Positions 54,917 to 63,917 of a DNA stretch of 64,000 nucleotides are shown in pieces. The stretch is from positions 1-64,000 of the forward strand of contig NZ_JAQZAL010000029.1 of assembly GCF_028737205.1 (NCBI RefSeq). The letters are read 5' to 3'. The position numbers were made by a program, and so were the translations under genes. The DNA comes from Actinomycetospora lutea. Lineage in GTDB: Bacteria > Actinomycetota > Actinomycetes > Mycobacteriales > Pseudonocardiaceae. The notes under the pieces were generated by a model. That model searched no databases and was not told the origin of the DNA. It saw nothing but the letters and a program-made list of their open reading frames with translations. The stretch's first letter is position 1, and every line of letters starts with the position of its first letter.

Positions 54917-55389
54917 TCGACCGCGACGACGAGCGCAGCGACGACTGGGAGGACGAGTTCTACCGGGCCCGGGAGTACGCGACCGACCCCGGCGACGGCC
55001 CACCGCCGGAGCCGCCGACCGGGGAGCGCCCGCGACCGCGGCGCTGGGTGACGGCGCTGGCCCTGCTGACCGTGTTCGTGCTCGGCGTGCTCGGGGGCGT
55101 GGTGGCCGACCGCTACCTCGCGGTCGGCTGCCGCACCTGCGCGCCGCCCGCCGGGATCGGCGTCCCGCTCGTGGGCACGCTCGAGAGCACCGGCGACGGG
55201 CTGATCGCCGTGCGCACCCCCGACGGCCGCCTCGTGCCCGTGCGGACCTCACCGGCCACCCGCGTCGTCGACCAGGTGCCGCGCCCCGGGCCCGTCACCG
55301 GTCTGGTGCGGGGCACGCGGGTCAGCGTGCTCGGGGTGCCCGACGCCGACGGCGTGCTCACCGCCGACGCGGTGGCCGTGCCGGGCTAG
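54913..55389 (+). CDS. Membrane-anchored protein, DUF5666-like
   Basis: 158 aa. An acidic cytoplasmic N-terminus, one membrane segment (WVTALALLTVFVLGVLGGVVA) and an outside beta-domain (LVGTLESTGDGLIAVRTPDGRLVPVRTSPATRVVD, then GTRVSVLGVPDADGVLTADAV) like DUF5666 beta-barrels. Two Cys (CRTC) follow the membrane segment. GTG 54913 overlaps the adaptor stop. It probably works with the adaptor at the cell surface. Its stop shares CTAG with the convergent secreted-protein gene. Confidence 0.65.
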   Translation: MIDRDDERSDDWEDEFYRAREYATDPGDGPPPEPPTGERPRPRRWVTALALLTVFVLGVLGGVVADRYLAVGCRTCAPPAGIGVPLVGTLESTGDGLIAVRTPDGRLVPVRTSPATRVVDQVPRPGPVTGLVRGTRVSVLGVPDADGVLTADAVAVPG

Positions 55390-56510
55390 AAGGCGCGCTC
55401 GAGCCAGTCCAGCAGGCTCTGGCCCCACGAGGTGCCGGCGTCGTTCACGGGCCTCGCCGGGGGGAGCGGGACCGGGAGGGGGGCCGGCAGTCCCGGGAGC
55501 CCCGTGAGCAGGCCCGGGGGCACGACCGGCGGCGTGGTCGTCGTCGTCGTCGTCGTGGTGGTGGTCGTGCTCGTCGTCGTGGACGTGTCGTCCGCGGGGG
55601 GCTGCGCCGGGCGCCCGGGCCGCGCGGGCCGGTCCTGCCCGGGCCGGTCCTGCCCGGGCCGGTCCTGCCCTGGTCGGTCCTGCCCGGGTCGGTCCTGCCC
55701 GGGCGGCGTCCTGGTGGGCGTCGTGGTGGCCGGCGTCGTCGTCGTGGGCTCCACCGACGTCGTGGTGGTGGTCGGCGCAGTGGTGGGCTCGACGGTCGTG
55801 GTCGTCGTCGGCCGCGGCGTGGTCGTGGTGGTCGTCGGCCGCGGCGTGGTCGTGGTCGTCGTGGGCCGCGCCGACGTGGTGGTCGTCGTGGGCTCCGCCG
55901 AGGTCGTCGTGGGCTCCGCCGAGGTCGTCGTGGTCGTCGTGGTGGTCGAGGTCGTCGGGTCCGGCGTCACCGTCTTCGTCCGCGTCTCGGTGCGCGTCTC
56001 GGTGGTGACCGGGGCGGGGACGGCGGTCGTGGTCAGCCACAGCGCGCGCAGGACGGGGCTCGACCCGCCGTCGGCGCGCCGCAGGAGCACGCGCACCGAG
56101 AGCTCGGTGCTCGGGCCCCCGAGGCGGGCGGTGCCGCCGCGGGGCACGGTGACCCAGGAGCCCCAGGTGCCGTCGCCGCGCAGCCCGCGCGCCTCGACGA
56201 CGACGGAGCCGCCGGAGGGGACGTCGGCGGTCGGGACGCCGGCGACGGAGTCGACGACGCCGGTGGTGCGCCGCGGCGCGAGCACCAACTCGCCGTCGCG
56301 CACGCCCGAGTCGTCGAGCCGGATGGCGCCGCCGTCGAGCACGACGCCGCGGTCGTCGCCGCCGTCGATCGCGAGCTCGGGCGACCAGCTCTCGGTGCGC
56401 GGCGGGTCGGTCGAGGCGCCCGCGGGCACGGCGAGCGCGAGGGCGAGCCCCACGGCACCGGCCGCGACGGCGAGGGCGCCGTGACGCCGGGAGTCAGCAG
56501 GACGGGACAT
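55386..56510 (-). CDS. Secreted protein with Thr-rich stalk and GQDRP repeats
   Basis: 374 aa. A signal peptide (GALAVAAGAVGLALALAVPAGA) precedes a folded domain of about 150 residues (SWSPELAIDGGDDRGVV, GDGTWGSWVTVPRGGTARL), homologous by eye to the N-terminal domain of the next protein. Then comes a long Thr/Pro-rich region, five GQDRP repeats, another Thr run and an amphipathic C-terminus (WGQSLLDWLERAF). This resembles a glycosylated cell-wall stalk. No sorting signal is visible. It overlaps the upstream gene by 17 nt. Function unknown. Confidence 0.75.
   Translation of the reverse strand: MSRPADSRRHGALAVAAGAVGLALALAVPAGASTDPPRTESWSPELAIDGGDDRGVVLDGGAIRLDDSGVRDGELVLAPRRTTGVVDSVAGVPTADVPSGGSVVVEARGLRGDGTWGSWVTVPRGGTARLGGPSTELSVRVLLRRADGGSSPVLRALWLTTTAVPAPVTTETRTETRTKTVTPDPTTSTTTTTTTTSAEPTTTSAEPTTTTTSARPTTTTTTPRPTTTTTTPRPTTTTTVEPTTAPTTTTTSVEPTTTTPATTTPTRTPPGQDRPGQDRPGQDRPGQDRPGQDRPARPGRPAQPPADDTSTTTSTTTTTTTTTTTTPPVVPPGLLTGLPGLPAPLPVPLPPARPVNDAGTSWGQSLLDWLERAF
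55625..55699 (-). repeat. Five tandem 15-bp units encoding GQDRP
   Basis: Unit CGGGCCGGTCCTGCC (plus-strand) repeated with minor changes; a minisatellite that could vary in copy number. Confidence 0.85.
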
Positions 56511-57726
56511 CGCGCGCCTCCACCTGGTCGGCCGGGACGAACTGGGCGGGACCGAGCCGGATCCACCGGGTGCCGATCCCGGTACGGCCGGCGCCGGCGT
56601 CCACCACGCACTCGTAGGACATGCGGGCCTGCGGGGCGACGACCCCGACGACGGCCGCGTCGGCGGCGGGCGCGGCGCGCACCTCGAGGCGCGCGGCGCG
56701 GTCGATGGCCGTGCCGGAGGGCCCCGTCCCCGTCCACAGGTAGGTCACGGTGACCCACGCGTTGTCGGTGAGCCCGAGGTCGTCGCGGAAGGTGCCGTCG
56801 GCGAGGTCGATGCCCGCCGGGTTGGCGACCCGCCGTCCGAACCCGTCGCGCCCGCCGCGGTAGTCGTCGGTGAAGGCGGCCTCGGCCTGGGGACGGCCGC
56901 GGGGCAGGTCGCCGAACTCCTGGCGCACCGCGCTCTCGCTCCAGTAGTCGTCGCGGGTGTTCCACGGACCGACGTCCCAGAGCGGCACCCAGGTGCAGCG
57001 GGTCTCGGACGCGCAGACGCGCGCGGTGTAGTCGCCCGTCCCGCGCGGGCTCAGGCTGCGCCGGGAGGGCAGGGCGGCGAAGCGGTCGTTGGTCTCGACC
57101 TCGTGCCCGTTGGCGGTGTCGTTGCCGACGAGGCCGATGCGGGTGGCGAAGACGCGCGAGGTCAGCGGGGTGGTCGTCGTCGGCTCGGCCGCGGTGAAGC
57201 GCTGGGGTCCGCGGTCGGCGGTCAGCCCGAGGCGGCGCAGCGCCGGCCCGGAGCCGTCCGGTGCGGCGACGAGCGTGACCCGCACCTGGATCTCGAAGGT
57301 CGGCTGCTCGAGGCGGGCGGGGCTGCCCGGCGCGGTCTCGCGCCACTCGCTCCAGGTGTCGTCGTCGCGGATGCCGCGCACCGCCACGAGGACCTGAGCA
57401 CCGGCCGGGACGTCGGCGGCGACGTCGGCGGAGACCTGGTCGGTCACCGCCGCGGGCCGTCGCGGGGCGAGCAGGAGCTGCCCCTCGGCCGGCGCCGTAC
57501 CGGTGCTCGTCGCGCGGGGCTCGCGGTCGCGCAGGCGCACCGCTCCGTCGCCGGCGATCACGTTGCTGTCGTCGCCGCCCTCGATCCCGAGCTCGGCGAT
57601 CCACGACTCGCTCGTGGGGACCGCACCGGCCACGGGAGCGGCCAGGACCGAGGCGAGCACCGCCCCCGTCGCGACGGCGGTGCCGAGCGCCCCCCGGGTC
57701 CACGGTCCGGTCCGGCGTGCCGCCAT
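56494..57726 (-). CDS. Secreted two-domain protein with C-terminal SH3-like domain
   Basis: 410 aa. A signal peptide (GALGTAVATGAVLASVLAAPVAGA) is followed by a domain paralogous to the next gene (ESWIAELGIEGGDDSNVI, DDTWSEWRET), a central region with WVPLWDVGPWNTRDDYWSES, and a terminal bacterial-SH3-like segment (RLEVRAAPAADAAVVGVVAPQARMSYECVV). Cys pairs suggest disulfides. SH3-like domains often bind cell wall. It is the first gene of a tandem pair of secreted proteins; function unknown. Confidence 0.75.
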   Translation of the reverse strand: MAARRTGPWTRGALGTAVATGAVLASVLAAPVAGAVPTSESWIAELGIEGGDDSNVIAGDGAVRLRDREPRATSTGTAPAEGQLLLAPRRPAAVTDQVSADVAADVPAGAQVLVAVRGIRDDDTWSEWRETAPGSPARLEQPTFEIQVRVTLVAAPDGSGPALRRLGLTADRGPQRFTAAEPTTTTPLTSRVFATRIGLVGNDTANGHEVETNDRFAALPSRRSLSPRGTGDYTARVCASETRCTWVPLWDVGPWNTRDDYWSESAVRQEFGDLPRGRPQAEAAFTDDYRGGRDGFGRRVANPAGIDLADGTFRDDLGLTDNAWVTVTYLWTGTGPSGTAIDRAARLEVRAAPAADAAVVGVVAPQARMSYECVVDAGAGRTGIGTRWIRLGPAQFVPADQVEARDVPSC

Positions 57727-57768
57727 CGATGCTCCCCCGCCGTCGGGTCCCCGGGGTGGTCGGGGACG

Positions 57769-57794
57769 TCGGCGACCATGGAAGATCGCCGACT
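57769..57794. other. Inverted repeat upstream of the secreted-protein genes
   Basis: GTCGGCGA and TCGCCGAC arms of 8 bp with a 10-bp loop, about 45 bp before the start of the 410-aa gene. Could be a regulator site or RNA hairpin. A separate 11-bp palindrome (ATGACTGTCAT) is at 57855-57865, nearer the LuxR gene. Confidence 0.4.
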
Positions 57795-57930
57795 CTCTGT
57801 GGACAAGCGAAAGCAGGGAGACGCATGTGGGTGATAGCCGGTGAGGCGACTTACATGACTGTCATTACGGTGATCGCCACCCCGCGCGTCGCCACGCCGG
57901 ACCTCACCCCGATGAGGTACGTCTATCGAG

Positions 57931-58659
57931 GTGCGCGAGAGCGGGGGCTCAGGAGAGACGTGCGTCGTCCACGACGGGCGGCCACAGGCGCGGCGCCGGC
58001 TGCAGATGCTCGTCGACACGGTCGCGGGCCCGGAGGCGGTCGCGGTCGCCCGCGACCCCGACGACCTGCTCGCCCTGCTGGCGGCGACGCCGCGGGCGAT
58101 CGCGGTGCTCGGGCTCGCCGAGACCGAGCCGTCCGGGCTGGACGTCGTGCGCCGCGTCCTCGCCGACGCGCCCGGCACGGCGGTGCTCGTCGCCGGGTCG
58201 GGGGAGGCCCACGCGCCCGCCCAGCAGGCCCTCGCCGAGGGCGCCGCGGGCTTCCTGCGCTGGGAGGCCCCGCGGGCGATGATCCGCACGCTGGTCCGCA
58301 GCCTCGCCAGCACCGCGGCCGGCGACGACCTCGTGCCCCGGCCGGCGGTGCCGTCGGCGCGCGGCTCCGTCGAGGCGGTCGCGTCGCCCGAGGAGGGCCT
58401 GCACGACGTCGTCGTCGATCTCGACGCCCAGCGGCGCCTCGAGCTCTCGGTGCGCGAGGTGCAGGTGCTCATCGGCGTCAGCCGCGGGCTGACCAACGCC
58501 GACATCGGCCGGCGGCTCTACCTCTCCGACCACACGGTCAAGTCGCACACCGGGCACCTGTTCCGCAAGCTCGGCGCGAGCGACCGTGCCCAGGCCGTGA
58601 GCCACGCCTGGCGTCTTGGCCTGTTCGTGCCCGCGCCGACCCGTCGGGCCGGCGCCTGA
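57931..58659 (+). CDS. LuxR-family regulator with degenerate receiver domain
   Basis: 242 aa. The C-terminal LuxR domain is LSVREVQVLIGVSRGLTNADIGRRLYLSDHTVKSHTGHLFRKLGASDRAQAVSHAWRLG. The N-terminal region folds like a receiver, but the position of the phosphoacceptor Asp (in AIAVLGLAETEPSGLD) is Gly61, so it is probably not phosphorylated. GTG 57931 is taken as start. No kinase gene is nearby. The gene is followed by a 42-bp palindrome and converges on an acyl-CoA dehydrogenase gene. Confidence 0.82.
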   Translation: MRESGGSGETCVVHDGRPQARRRLQMLVDTVAGPEAVAVARDPDDLLALLAATPRAIAVLGLAETEPSGLDVVRRVLADAPGTAVLVAGSGEAHAPAQQALAEGAAGFLRWEAPRAMIRTLVRSLASTAAGDDLVPRPAVPSARGSVEAVASPEEGLHDVVVDLDAQRRLELSVREVQVLIGVSRGLTNADIGRRLYLSDHTVKSHTGHLFRKLGASDRAQAVSHAWRLGLFVPAPTRRAGA

Positions 58660-58663
58660 CCCA

Positions 58664-58705
58664 TGTGAGCGAACTTCGGGGCTATAGCACCGAAGTCCGC
58701 TCACA
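58664..58705. repeat. 42-bp near-perfect palindrome, copy 3
   Basis: Differs from the copy at 14295-14336 at one base by eye, including an identical CTATAG centre. Between convergent luxR and the acyl-CoA dehydrogenase gene, 4 bp from each stop; a bidirectional terminator is the simplest role. Confidence 0.85.
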
Positions 58706-58709
58706 TAGG

Positions 58710-59915
58710 TCAGCTGTGCGCCTTGAGCTCCTGGCGCGCGACGGAGCGCAGGTGCACCTCGTCCGGGCCGTCGGCGAGACGCAGCGCGCGGGCCCAGGCG
58801 TAGGCGTAGGCGAGCGGGAAGTCGTCGGAGACCCCGCCGCCGCCGTGGATCTGGATCGCGCGGTCGATGACGTTGCACGCCATCCGCGGGCAGATGACCT
58901 TGATCGCCGCGATCTCGGTGGCGGCGCCCCGGGAGCCCACCTCGTCGATCAGCCAGGCCGTCTTGAGCACCAGCAGGCGGGCCTGCTCGATCTCGATGCG
59001 GCTCTCGGCGATCTGCTCGCGCACGACGCCCTGCTCGCCGAGGGTCTTGCCGAAGGCGACGCGCTCGTTGGCGCGGCGCACCATGGCGTCCACCGCGCGC
59101 TCGGCCATGCCGATCAGGCGCATGCAGTGGTGGATGCGGCCGGGGCCGAGGCGCGCCTGGGCGATCGCGAAGCCGCCGCCCTCCTCGCCGAGGAGGTTCG
59201 ACACCGGCACCCGGACCTCGTTGAGCTCGAGCTCGCAGTGCCCGTGCTGGTCCTGGTAGCCGAACACCGGCAGCGGTCGGGTGATCGTCATGCCCGGGGT
59301 GTCGCGGGGCACCAGCACCATCGACTGCTGGCGGTGGGTCGGGGCGTCCGGGTCGGTCTTGCCCATGACGATGAAGATCTGGCAGCGCGGGTCGGCGGCC
59401 CCTGAGATCCACCACTTGCGCCCGGTGATCACGTACTCGTCGCCGTCGCGGCGGATCGAGGTCGTGATGTTGGTGGCGTCCGACGACGCGACGGCGGGCT
59501 CGGTCATCGCGAACGCCGAGCGGATCTCGCCGGAGAGCAGCGGCTCGAACCACTGCGACTTCTGCTCGGAGGTGCCGAACAGGTGCAAGGTCTCCATGTT
59601 GCCGGTGTCGGGCGCCTGGCAGTTGATCGCCTCGGGGGCGATGACCGGCGACCAGCCCGAGACCTCCGCGACCGGGGCGTACTCGAGGTTCGACAGGCCC
59701 GAGACGTCCGGCAGGAACAGGTTCCACAGCCCGCGCTCGCGGGCCTCGCTCTTGAGCTCCTCGACCACCGGCGGCAGGTCGTGCTCGGCCGGCGTCCCGC
59801 GCCGCTCCTCGCGCCAGGCGTCGTAGGCCTTCTCGGCGGGCAGGACCGCCTCGTCGAGGAAGGCGCGCATGCGGTCGGTGTAGTCCTGCGCCGCGGCACT
59901 GGGTGCGAAGTCCAC
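58710..59915 (-). CDS. Acyl-CoA dehydrogenase
   Basis: 401-aa flavoprotein of the acyl-CoA dehydrogenase family. Conserved segments: [75 protein letters not shown] and [43 protein letters not shown]. It is longer at the N-terminus than FadE-type enzymes and fits the APE-type or ACAD10/11-like group. Substrate unknown. ATG 58710-59915 starts [12 protein letters not shown]. It stands alone between a terminator palindrome and the molybdate regulator. Confidence 0.93.
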   Translation of the reverse strand: MDFAPSAAAQDYTDRMRAFLDEAVLPAEKAYDAWREERRGTPAEHDLPPVVEELKSEARERGLWNLFLPDVSGLSNLEYAPVAEVSGWSPVIAPEAINCQAPDTGNMETLHLFGTSEQKSQWFEPLLSGEIRSAFAMTEPAVASSDATNITTSIRRDGDEYVITGRKWWISGAADPRCQIFIVMGKTDPDAPTHRQQSMVLVPRDTPGMTITRPLPVFGYQDQHGHCELELNEVRVPVSNLLGEEGGGFAIAQARLGPGRIHHCMRLIGMAERAVDAMVRRANERVAFGKTLGEQGVVREQIAESRIEIEQARLLVLKTAWLIDEVGSRGAATEIAAIKVICPRMACNVIDRAIQIHGGGGVSDDFPLAYAYAWARALRLADGPDEVHLRSVARQELKAHS

Positions 59916-60033
59916 CTCCGCACCTTCCCACCGCGCGCCCCGACCGCGCGAGCGAGACCGTCGACGGTCCGCCCGGAGTCCTCGTCGCCGGACTTGCGGT
60001 TCACCCAGGCGTGTACAGACGCGTTCACGGCTC

Positions 60034-60039
60034 TACACT
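60034..60039 (+). promoter_or_regulatory. -10 box of the molybdate-regulator/modABC operon (leaderless)
   Basis: TACACT with exactly 7 nt to GTG 60047. Confidence 0.5.
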
Positions 60040-60046
60040 CACCGAT

Positions 60047-60451
60047 GTGACGCACTTCCGGATCGCCGAGGCCGCCCGGCTGCTCGGCGTGAGCGACGAC
60101 ACGGTGCGCCGCTGGACCGACAGCGGCTCCCTGCCCGTCACCGCCGACGCCAGCGGCCGCAAGGTGATCGCCGGGTCGGACCTCGCCGCGTTCGCCCGGG
60201 CGCAGGCGCACGCGACCCCCGACCCGTCCGGGGTGGGGCGCTCCGCGCGCAACCGCTTCGTCGGCCTCGTCACCGGGATCACCAGCGACAAGGTCATGTC
60301 CCAGGTCGAGATGCAGTGCGGGCCCCATCGCGTGGTCTCGCTCATGAGCACCGAGGCGGTCGAGGAGCTCGGGCTCGAGGTCGGGTCGCTGGCGGTCTCG
60401 GTCGTGAAGGCGTCGCACATCATCGTCGAGACCCCCGGAGGCATGGCGTGA
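60047..60451 (+). CDS. Molybdate-binding TOBE regulator with excisionase/MerR-like HTH
   Basis: 134 aa. An N-terminal helix-turn-helix (FRIAEAARLLGVSDDTVRRWTDSGSLPVTADASGRKVI) is joined to a C-terminal TOBE/Mop domain (RNRFVGLVTGITSDKVMSQVEMQCGPHRVVSLMSTEAVEELGLEVG). Mop domains bind molybdate; with the HTH the protein should regulate molybdate uptake. GTG 60047 is decided by the TACACT box; an ATG two bases earlier is followed at once by a stop. It is coupled to modA by GTGA. Confidence 0.93.
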   Translation: MTHFRIAEAARLLGVSDDTVRRWTDSGSLPVTADASGRKVIAGSDLAAFARAQAHATPDPSGVGRSARNRFVGLVTGITSDKVMSQVEMQCGPHRVVSLMSTEAVEELGLEVGSLAVSVVKASHIIVETPGGMA

Positions 60452-61227
60452 GCAGCGCCCGCCGGCTCGTCCTCACGGCGCTGGCCGCCGCCCTCGCCCT
60501 CGGCGGGGCCGCCTGTGCTGAGTCATCCGGTGGGGAACAACAGCCCACGCGCACGCTCACCGTCTCCGCGGCCGCCTCGCTGACCGACGTCTACACCGGG
60601 CTCGGGTCGCAGTTCGAGCAGGCCAACCCCGGCACGACCGTCGCCTTCAACTTCGGCGGCTCGGACACGCTCGCCCAGCAGGTCGTGCAGGGCGCGCCCG
60701 CCGACGTCCTGGCCACCGCGAGCACGCGCACGATGCAGACCGCGCAGCAGGCAGGGCGCATCCAGGGCGAGCCGGTCACCTACGCGTCGAACCGGCTCCA
60801 GATCGCGGTGCCGCCGGGCAACCCCCGGGGGATCGTCGACCTGGCGTCGCTGGTCGGACCGCAGGTCACCGAGTCGATCTGCGCGCCGGCCGTGCCCTGC
60901 GGGGCGGCGACCGAGGCCGCGGAGCGCGCCGCGGGGGTCACGCTCGACCCGGTCAGCGAGGAGCAGGACGTCCGCTCGGTGCTCCAGCGCGTCCAGACCC
61001 GCAACGTCGACGCCGGCCTGGTGTACGTCACCGACGTGACGGCCTCGGACGGTCAGGTCCAGGGCGTCGACTTCCCGCAGGCGACGGCGCAGGGCGCGGC
61101 GCAGGACTACCTCGTCGGCGCGGTCGCCGGCAGCCCGAACGCCGACCTCGCCGGCCGCTGGATCCAGTTCGTCACCGGTCCCCAGGGCGACGCGGCCCTG
61201 CAGCAGGCCGGTTTCACGCTGACGTGA
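60448..61227 (+). CDS. modA: Molybdate-binding protein ModA (lipoprotein)
   Basis: 259 aa. A lipoprotein-type signal ([17 protein letters not shown]) precedes a solute-binding fold: [42 protein letters not shown] and [16 protein letters not shown], the standard ModA landmarks. It captures molybdate or tungstate outside the membrane. GTG 60448 overlaps the regulator gene's stop. It is coupled to modB. Confidence 0.95.
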   Translation: MSSARRLVLTALAAALALGGAACAESSGGEQQPTRTLTVSAAASLTDVYTGLGSQFEQANPGTTVAFNFGGSDTLAQQVVQGAPADVLATASTRTMQTAQQAGRIQGEPVTYASNRLQIAVPPGNPRGIVDLASLVGPQVTESICAPAVPCGAATEAAERAAGVTLDPVSEEQDVRSVLQRVQTRNVDAGLVYVTDVTASDGQVQGVDFPQATAQGAAQDYLVGAVAGSPNADLAGRWIQFVTGPQGDAALQQAGFTLT

Positions 61228-62042
61228 CCCGCGCCCGTCCGGCCCGGGGTGGTCCGGTCTCCCTCGCGCTGCCCTGGCCGGTGTGGGTGCCCGCGGTGGC
61301 GGGCTTCGGCCTCATCGCGGTACCGGTCGCCGGGCTGGTCGTCCGCACGAACTGGCCCGACTTCGGCGCGCTCATCACCACCGACGCCGCGCTCGACGCC
61401 CTGTGGCTCTCGCTGCAGACCGGCCTGGTGTCCACGGCGCTGTGCCTGCTGCTCGGGACGCCGCTGGCGCTCGTGCTCGCGCGCTCGGACCTGCCGGGCC
61501 TGCCGGTGCTGCGCTCGATCGTGCTGCTGCCGCTGGTGCTGCCCCCGGTCGTCGGCGGCCTGACGCTGCTGTTCCTGCTCGGGCGCACCGGGCCGGTCGG
61601 GCAGCTGCTCGACGCGTGGTTCGGGATCACGGTCCCGTTCTCCACCGCGGCGGTGGTCATCGCGCAGACCTTCGTCGCCATGCCCTTCCTCGTCGTGAGC
61701 CTCGAGGGGGCCCTGCGCACCGCCGGCGAGCGCTACGAGGTCGTCGCGGCGACGCTCGGCGCCTCGCCGCTGACCGCGCTGCGCCGGGTGACGCTGCCCG
61801 TGGTGCTGCCCGGGCTCGTGTCGGGCGCGGTGCTCGCGTTCGCCCGCGCGCTGGGCGAGTTCGGGGCGACGATCGCGTTCGCCGGCAACCTGCAGGGCAC
61901 CACGCAGACCCTGCCGCTGCTGATCTACATCCAGTCGCAGAACGACCTCGACGGCGCGGTGGCGATGTCGCTCGTGCTCGTCGTCGTCGCGGTCCTCGTG
62001 ATCGTCGCGACCCGCACCCGCGACGTGTCGGGCGTGCGGTGA
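61224..62042 (+). CDS. modB: Molybdate ABC transporter permease ModB
   Basis: 272 aa, about six membrane segments. The EAA loop that contacts ModC is [22 protein letters not shown], and [17 protein letters not shown] is the ModB signature. GTG 61224 overlaps the modA stop, and the modB stop overlaps a GTG of modC, so the operon is coupled throughout. Confidence 0.96.
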   Translation: MTRARPARGGPVSLALPWPVWVPAVAGFGLIAVPVAGLVVRTNWPDFGALITTDAALDALWLSLQTGLVSTALCLLLGTPLALVLARSDLPGLPVLRSIVLLPLVLPPVVGGLTLLFLLGRTGPVGQLLDAWFGITVPFSTAAVVIAQTFVAMPFLVVSLEGALRTAGERYEVVAATLGASPLTALRRVTLPVVLPGLVSGAVLAFARALGEFGATIAFAGNLQGTTQTLPLLIYIQSQNDLDGAVAMSLVLVVVAVLVIVATRTRDVSGVR

Positions 62043-63253
62043 GACCGCCGATCCGCCGCCGTCCGCGGGCGTTCGACCGTGCCGGCGGTCCCGACCGTCC
62101 CGGCGAGGGGCGCCCCTCACCGGCTGTATCGAGCGACGGGGCCCCTCGCTCGGAACGGGACGGCGGCCTGCGGGCGCGCGTGACGACGCGGCGCGGCGGG
62201 TTCACGCTCGACGTGGCCGTCGAGGTCGCGCCCGGCGAGGTCGTCGCCGTGCTCGGGCCCAACGGGTCGGGCAAGTCGACGCTGCTCGGCACGCTCGCCG
62301 GGCTGTACACGCCCGAGGACGCCCGGGTCGTGCTCGGCGGGCGGACGCTCACCGACACCGCGTCCGGGGTCGCCGTGCCCGCCCACCGGCGCCGGGTCGG
62401 GCTGCTCAGCCAGCAGGCGCTGCTCTTCCCGCACCTCACGGCCCGCGACAACGTGGCGTTCGGCCCGCGCTGCGCCGGCCGCGGGCGGCGCGAGGCGCTG
62501 GCGGCGGCGCGCGAGCGGCTCGCCGACGTCGGTGTCGCCGAGCTGGAGGGCCGGCGCCCCGCCGAGCTCTCGGGCGGGCAGGCCCAGCGCGTCGCGATCG
62601 CCCGCGCCCTGGCCGTCGAGCCCGACCTGCTGCTGCTCGACGAGCCCTTCGCCGCGCTCGACGTGGACGCCGCGCCCGCCGTGCGCTCCGTGCTGCGCCG
62701 GGCCGTGCGCCGCCGCGGGCAGACCACACTGCTCGTGACCCACGACGTCGTCGACGCCGTGGTGCTCGCCGACCGGCTGGTGGTGCTCGCCGAGGGCCGG
62801 ATCGTCGAGCAGGGGCCGACCGCCGAGGTGCTCGCCCGCCCGCGCTCGGCGTTCGCCGCCCGGATCGCCGGGCTCGACCTGGTCACCGGCACGGCCGCGG
62901 AGACCGGCCTCACGACTCCGGAGGGGGCCGTGGTGCACGGTCTCGCCTCCGCGGAGGTCGAGGCCGGCGAGCCCGCGGTCGCGGTGTTCCCGCCGAGCGC
63001 GGTCTCGGTGCACCGCCACCGTCCGGACGGCAGCCCCCGCAACGTCGTCCCGGTGCGGCTCGCGGCGCTGGAACCGCAGGGCGAGATCGTGCGCCTGCGC
63101 GCGGCGGCGGCGCCGGGCGGCCCGCCGTGGGTCGAGGGGATCGCCGCCGACGTCACCCCGGCCGCGGTCGCCGAGCTCGGCGTGGGGCCGGGCGACGACC
63201 TCTGGTTCGCCGTCAAGGCGACCGAGGTGGCCGTCCACCCGCGCCGCCGCTGA
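62039..63253 (+). CDS. modC: Molybdate ABC transporter ATPase ModC
   Basis: ABC ATPase with C-terminal Mop/TOBE regulatory domain. Walker [10 protein letters not shown], signature LSGGQAQR, Walker [13 protein letters not shown], switch His in LLVTHD; the tail ([19 protein letters not shown]) is the Mop-like domain. Two starts are possible. GTG 62039 continues the GTGA coupling of the operon and gives 404 aa with a 47-residue leader, within which lies a GC-rich inverted repeat. GTG 62180 gives 357 aa, the usual length. I list the longer form, with the shorter as a real alternative. Confidence 0.9.
   Translation: MRPPIRRRPRAFDRAGGPDRPGEGRPSPAVSSDGAPRSERDGGLRARVTTRRGGFTLDVAVEVAPGEVVAVLGPNGSGKSTLLGTLAGLYTPEDARVVLGGRTLTDTASGVAVPAHRRRVGLLSQQALLFPHLTARDNVAFGPRCAGRGRREALAAARERLADVGVAELEGRRPAELSGGQAQRVAIARALAVEPDLLLLDEPFAALDVDAAPAVRSVLRRAVRRRGQTTLLVTHDVVDAVVLADRLVVLAEGRIVEQGPTAEVLARPRSAFAARIAGLDLVTGTAAETGLTTPEGAVVHGLASAEVEAGEPAVAVFPPSAVSVHRHRPDGSPRNVVPVRLAALEPQGEIVRLRAAAAPGGPPWVEGIAADVTPAAVAELGVGPGDDLWFAVKATEVAVHPRRR
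62103..62149 (+). repeat. Inverted repeat at the modB-modC junction
   Basis: Nine-base arms GCGAGGGGC and GCCCCTCGC 29 bases apart, each also flanked by GGGGC/GCCCC. Similar to the hairpins at 46641 and 46716. It could attenuate modC or simply be translated. Confidence 0.7.
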
Positions 63254-63259
63254 CCCGAT

Positions 63260-63299
63260 GTGAGTGCTTTCGGGGCCTATGGGCCCCGAAAGCACTCAC
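63260..63299. terminator. Bidirectional terminator hairpin (palindrome family, copy 4)
   Basis: Perfect 18-base arms (GTGAGTGCTTTCGGGGCC and its complement) with a 4-base loop, between convergent modC and tetR. The right arm includes the tetR stop codon. Confidence 0.85.
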
Positions 63300-63910
63300 G
63301 TACAGAGGCTCCGCTCGGCCGTGAGCACCAGACGGCGGGCGACCTCGTCGGTGGGGAGCCCGCGCCCGGTGTAGAGCGCGTCGAAGGCCTCGAACCCCGC
63401 GAGCACCCAGAGCGTGTCGGCGGCCTCGGCCTCGGAGACGTCGTCGCGCAGCACACCCTGCTCGGCGAGACGGTGGGCGAGGTGGAGCATGCCGCCCCAC
63501 CGGTGATCCTCCATGCGCACGATCGCTCCGCCGACGGAGTCCGGGTCGAGCGCCGACATCGCGAAGAGCACCGCGGCGACGTCGCGCATCGCCGCGAAGA
63601 TCTCGGTGCCGGCGCGCAGCCCGCCGCGCAGGTGCTCGCGGGCGTCCGGGTGCGCGACCGCCTCGGTGAGGCGCGGGAGCCCCGAGCGCTGCCACAGGTC
63701 GTCGGCCAGCGCGTCGAAGAGCCCGGCCCGCGACCCGAACACCAGGTACACCGTCGACCGCGACACCCCCGCGCGGCGCGCCACGTCCTCGAGCCCGACC
63801 GCGGCGCCGCGGGTCTCCTTCAGCCGGTCCTCGAGCGCGGTGAGCACGTCCCGGCGCGTCTGTTCGGCGGACACGGCGCGCAACCGTTGCTCGTACTTCC
63901 GGGTGGCCAC
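63296..63910 (-). CDS. TetR-family regulator
   Basis: 204 aa. The helix-turn-helix is GLEDVARRAGVSRSTVYLVFGSRAGLFDALA (about residues 40-70), with a C-terminal ligand domain (DTLWVLAGFEAFDALYTG). GTG 63910 is favoured by a TAGGTT box 7 nt upstream; the frame runs on to 63988. It diverges from a gene starting at 63971 and may control it. Ligand unknown. Confidence 0.9.
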   Translation of the reverse strand: MATRKYEQRLRAVSAEQTRRDVLTALEDRLKETRGAAVGLEDVARRAGVSRSTVYLVFGSRAGLFDALADDLWQRSGLPRLTEAVAHPDAREHLRGGLRAGTEIFAAMRDVAAVLFAMSALDPDSVGGAIVRMEDHRWGGMLHLAHRLAEQGVLRDDVSEAEAADTLWVLAGFEAFDALYTGRGLPTDEVARRLVLTAERSLCT

Positions 63911-63917
63911 CGGGCCG

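Noticed and set aside
55625-55699. Tandem units that might be a CRISPR array
   Set aside because: Units are 15 bp, contiguous without spacers, and encode GQDRP in a secreted protein.
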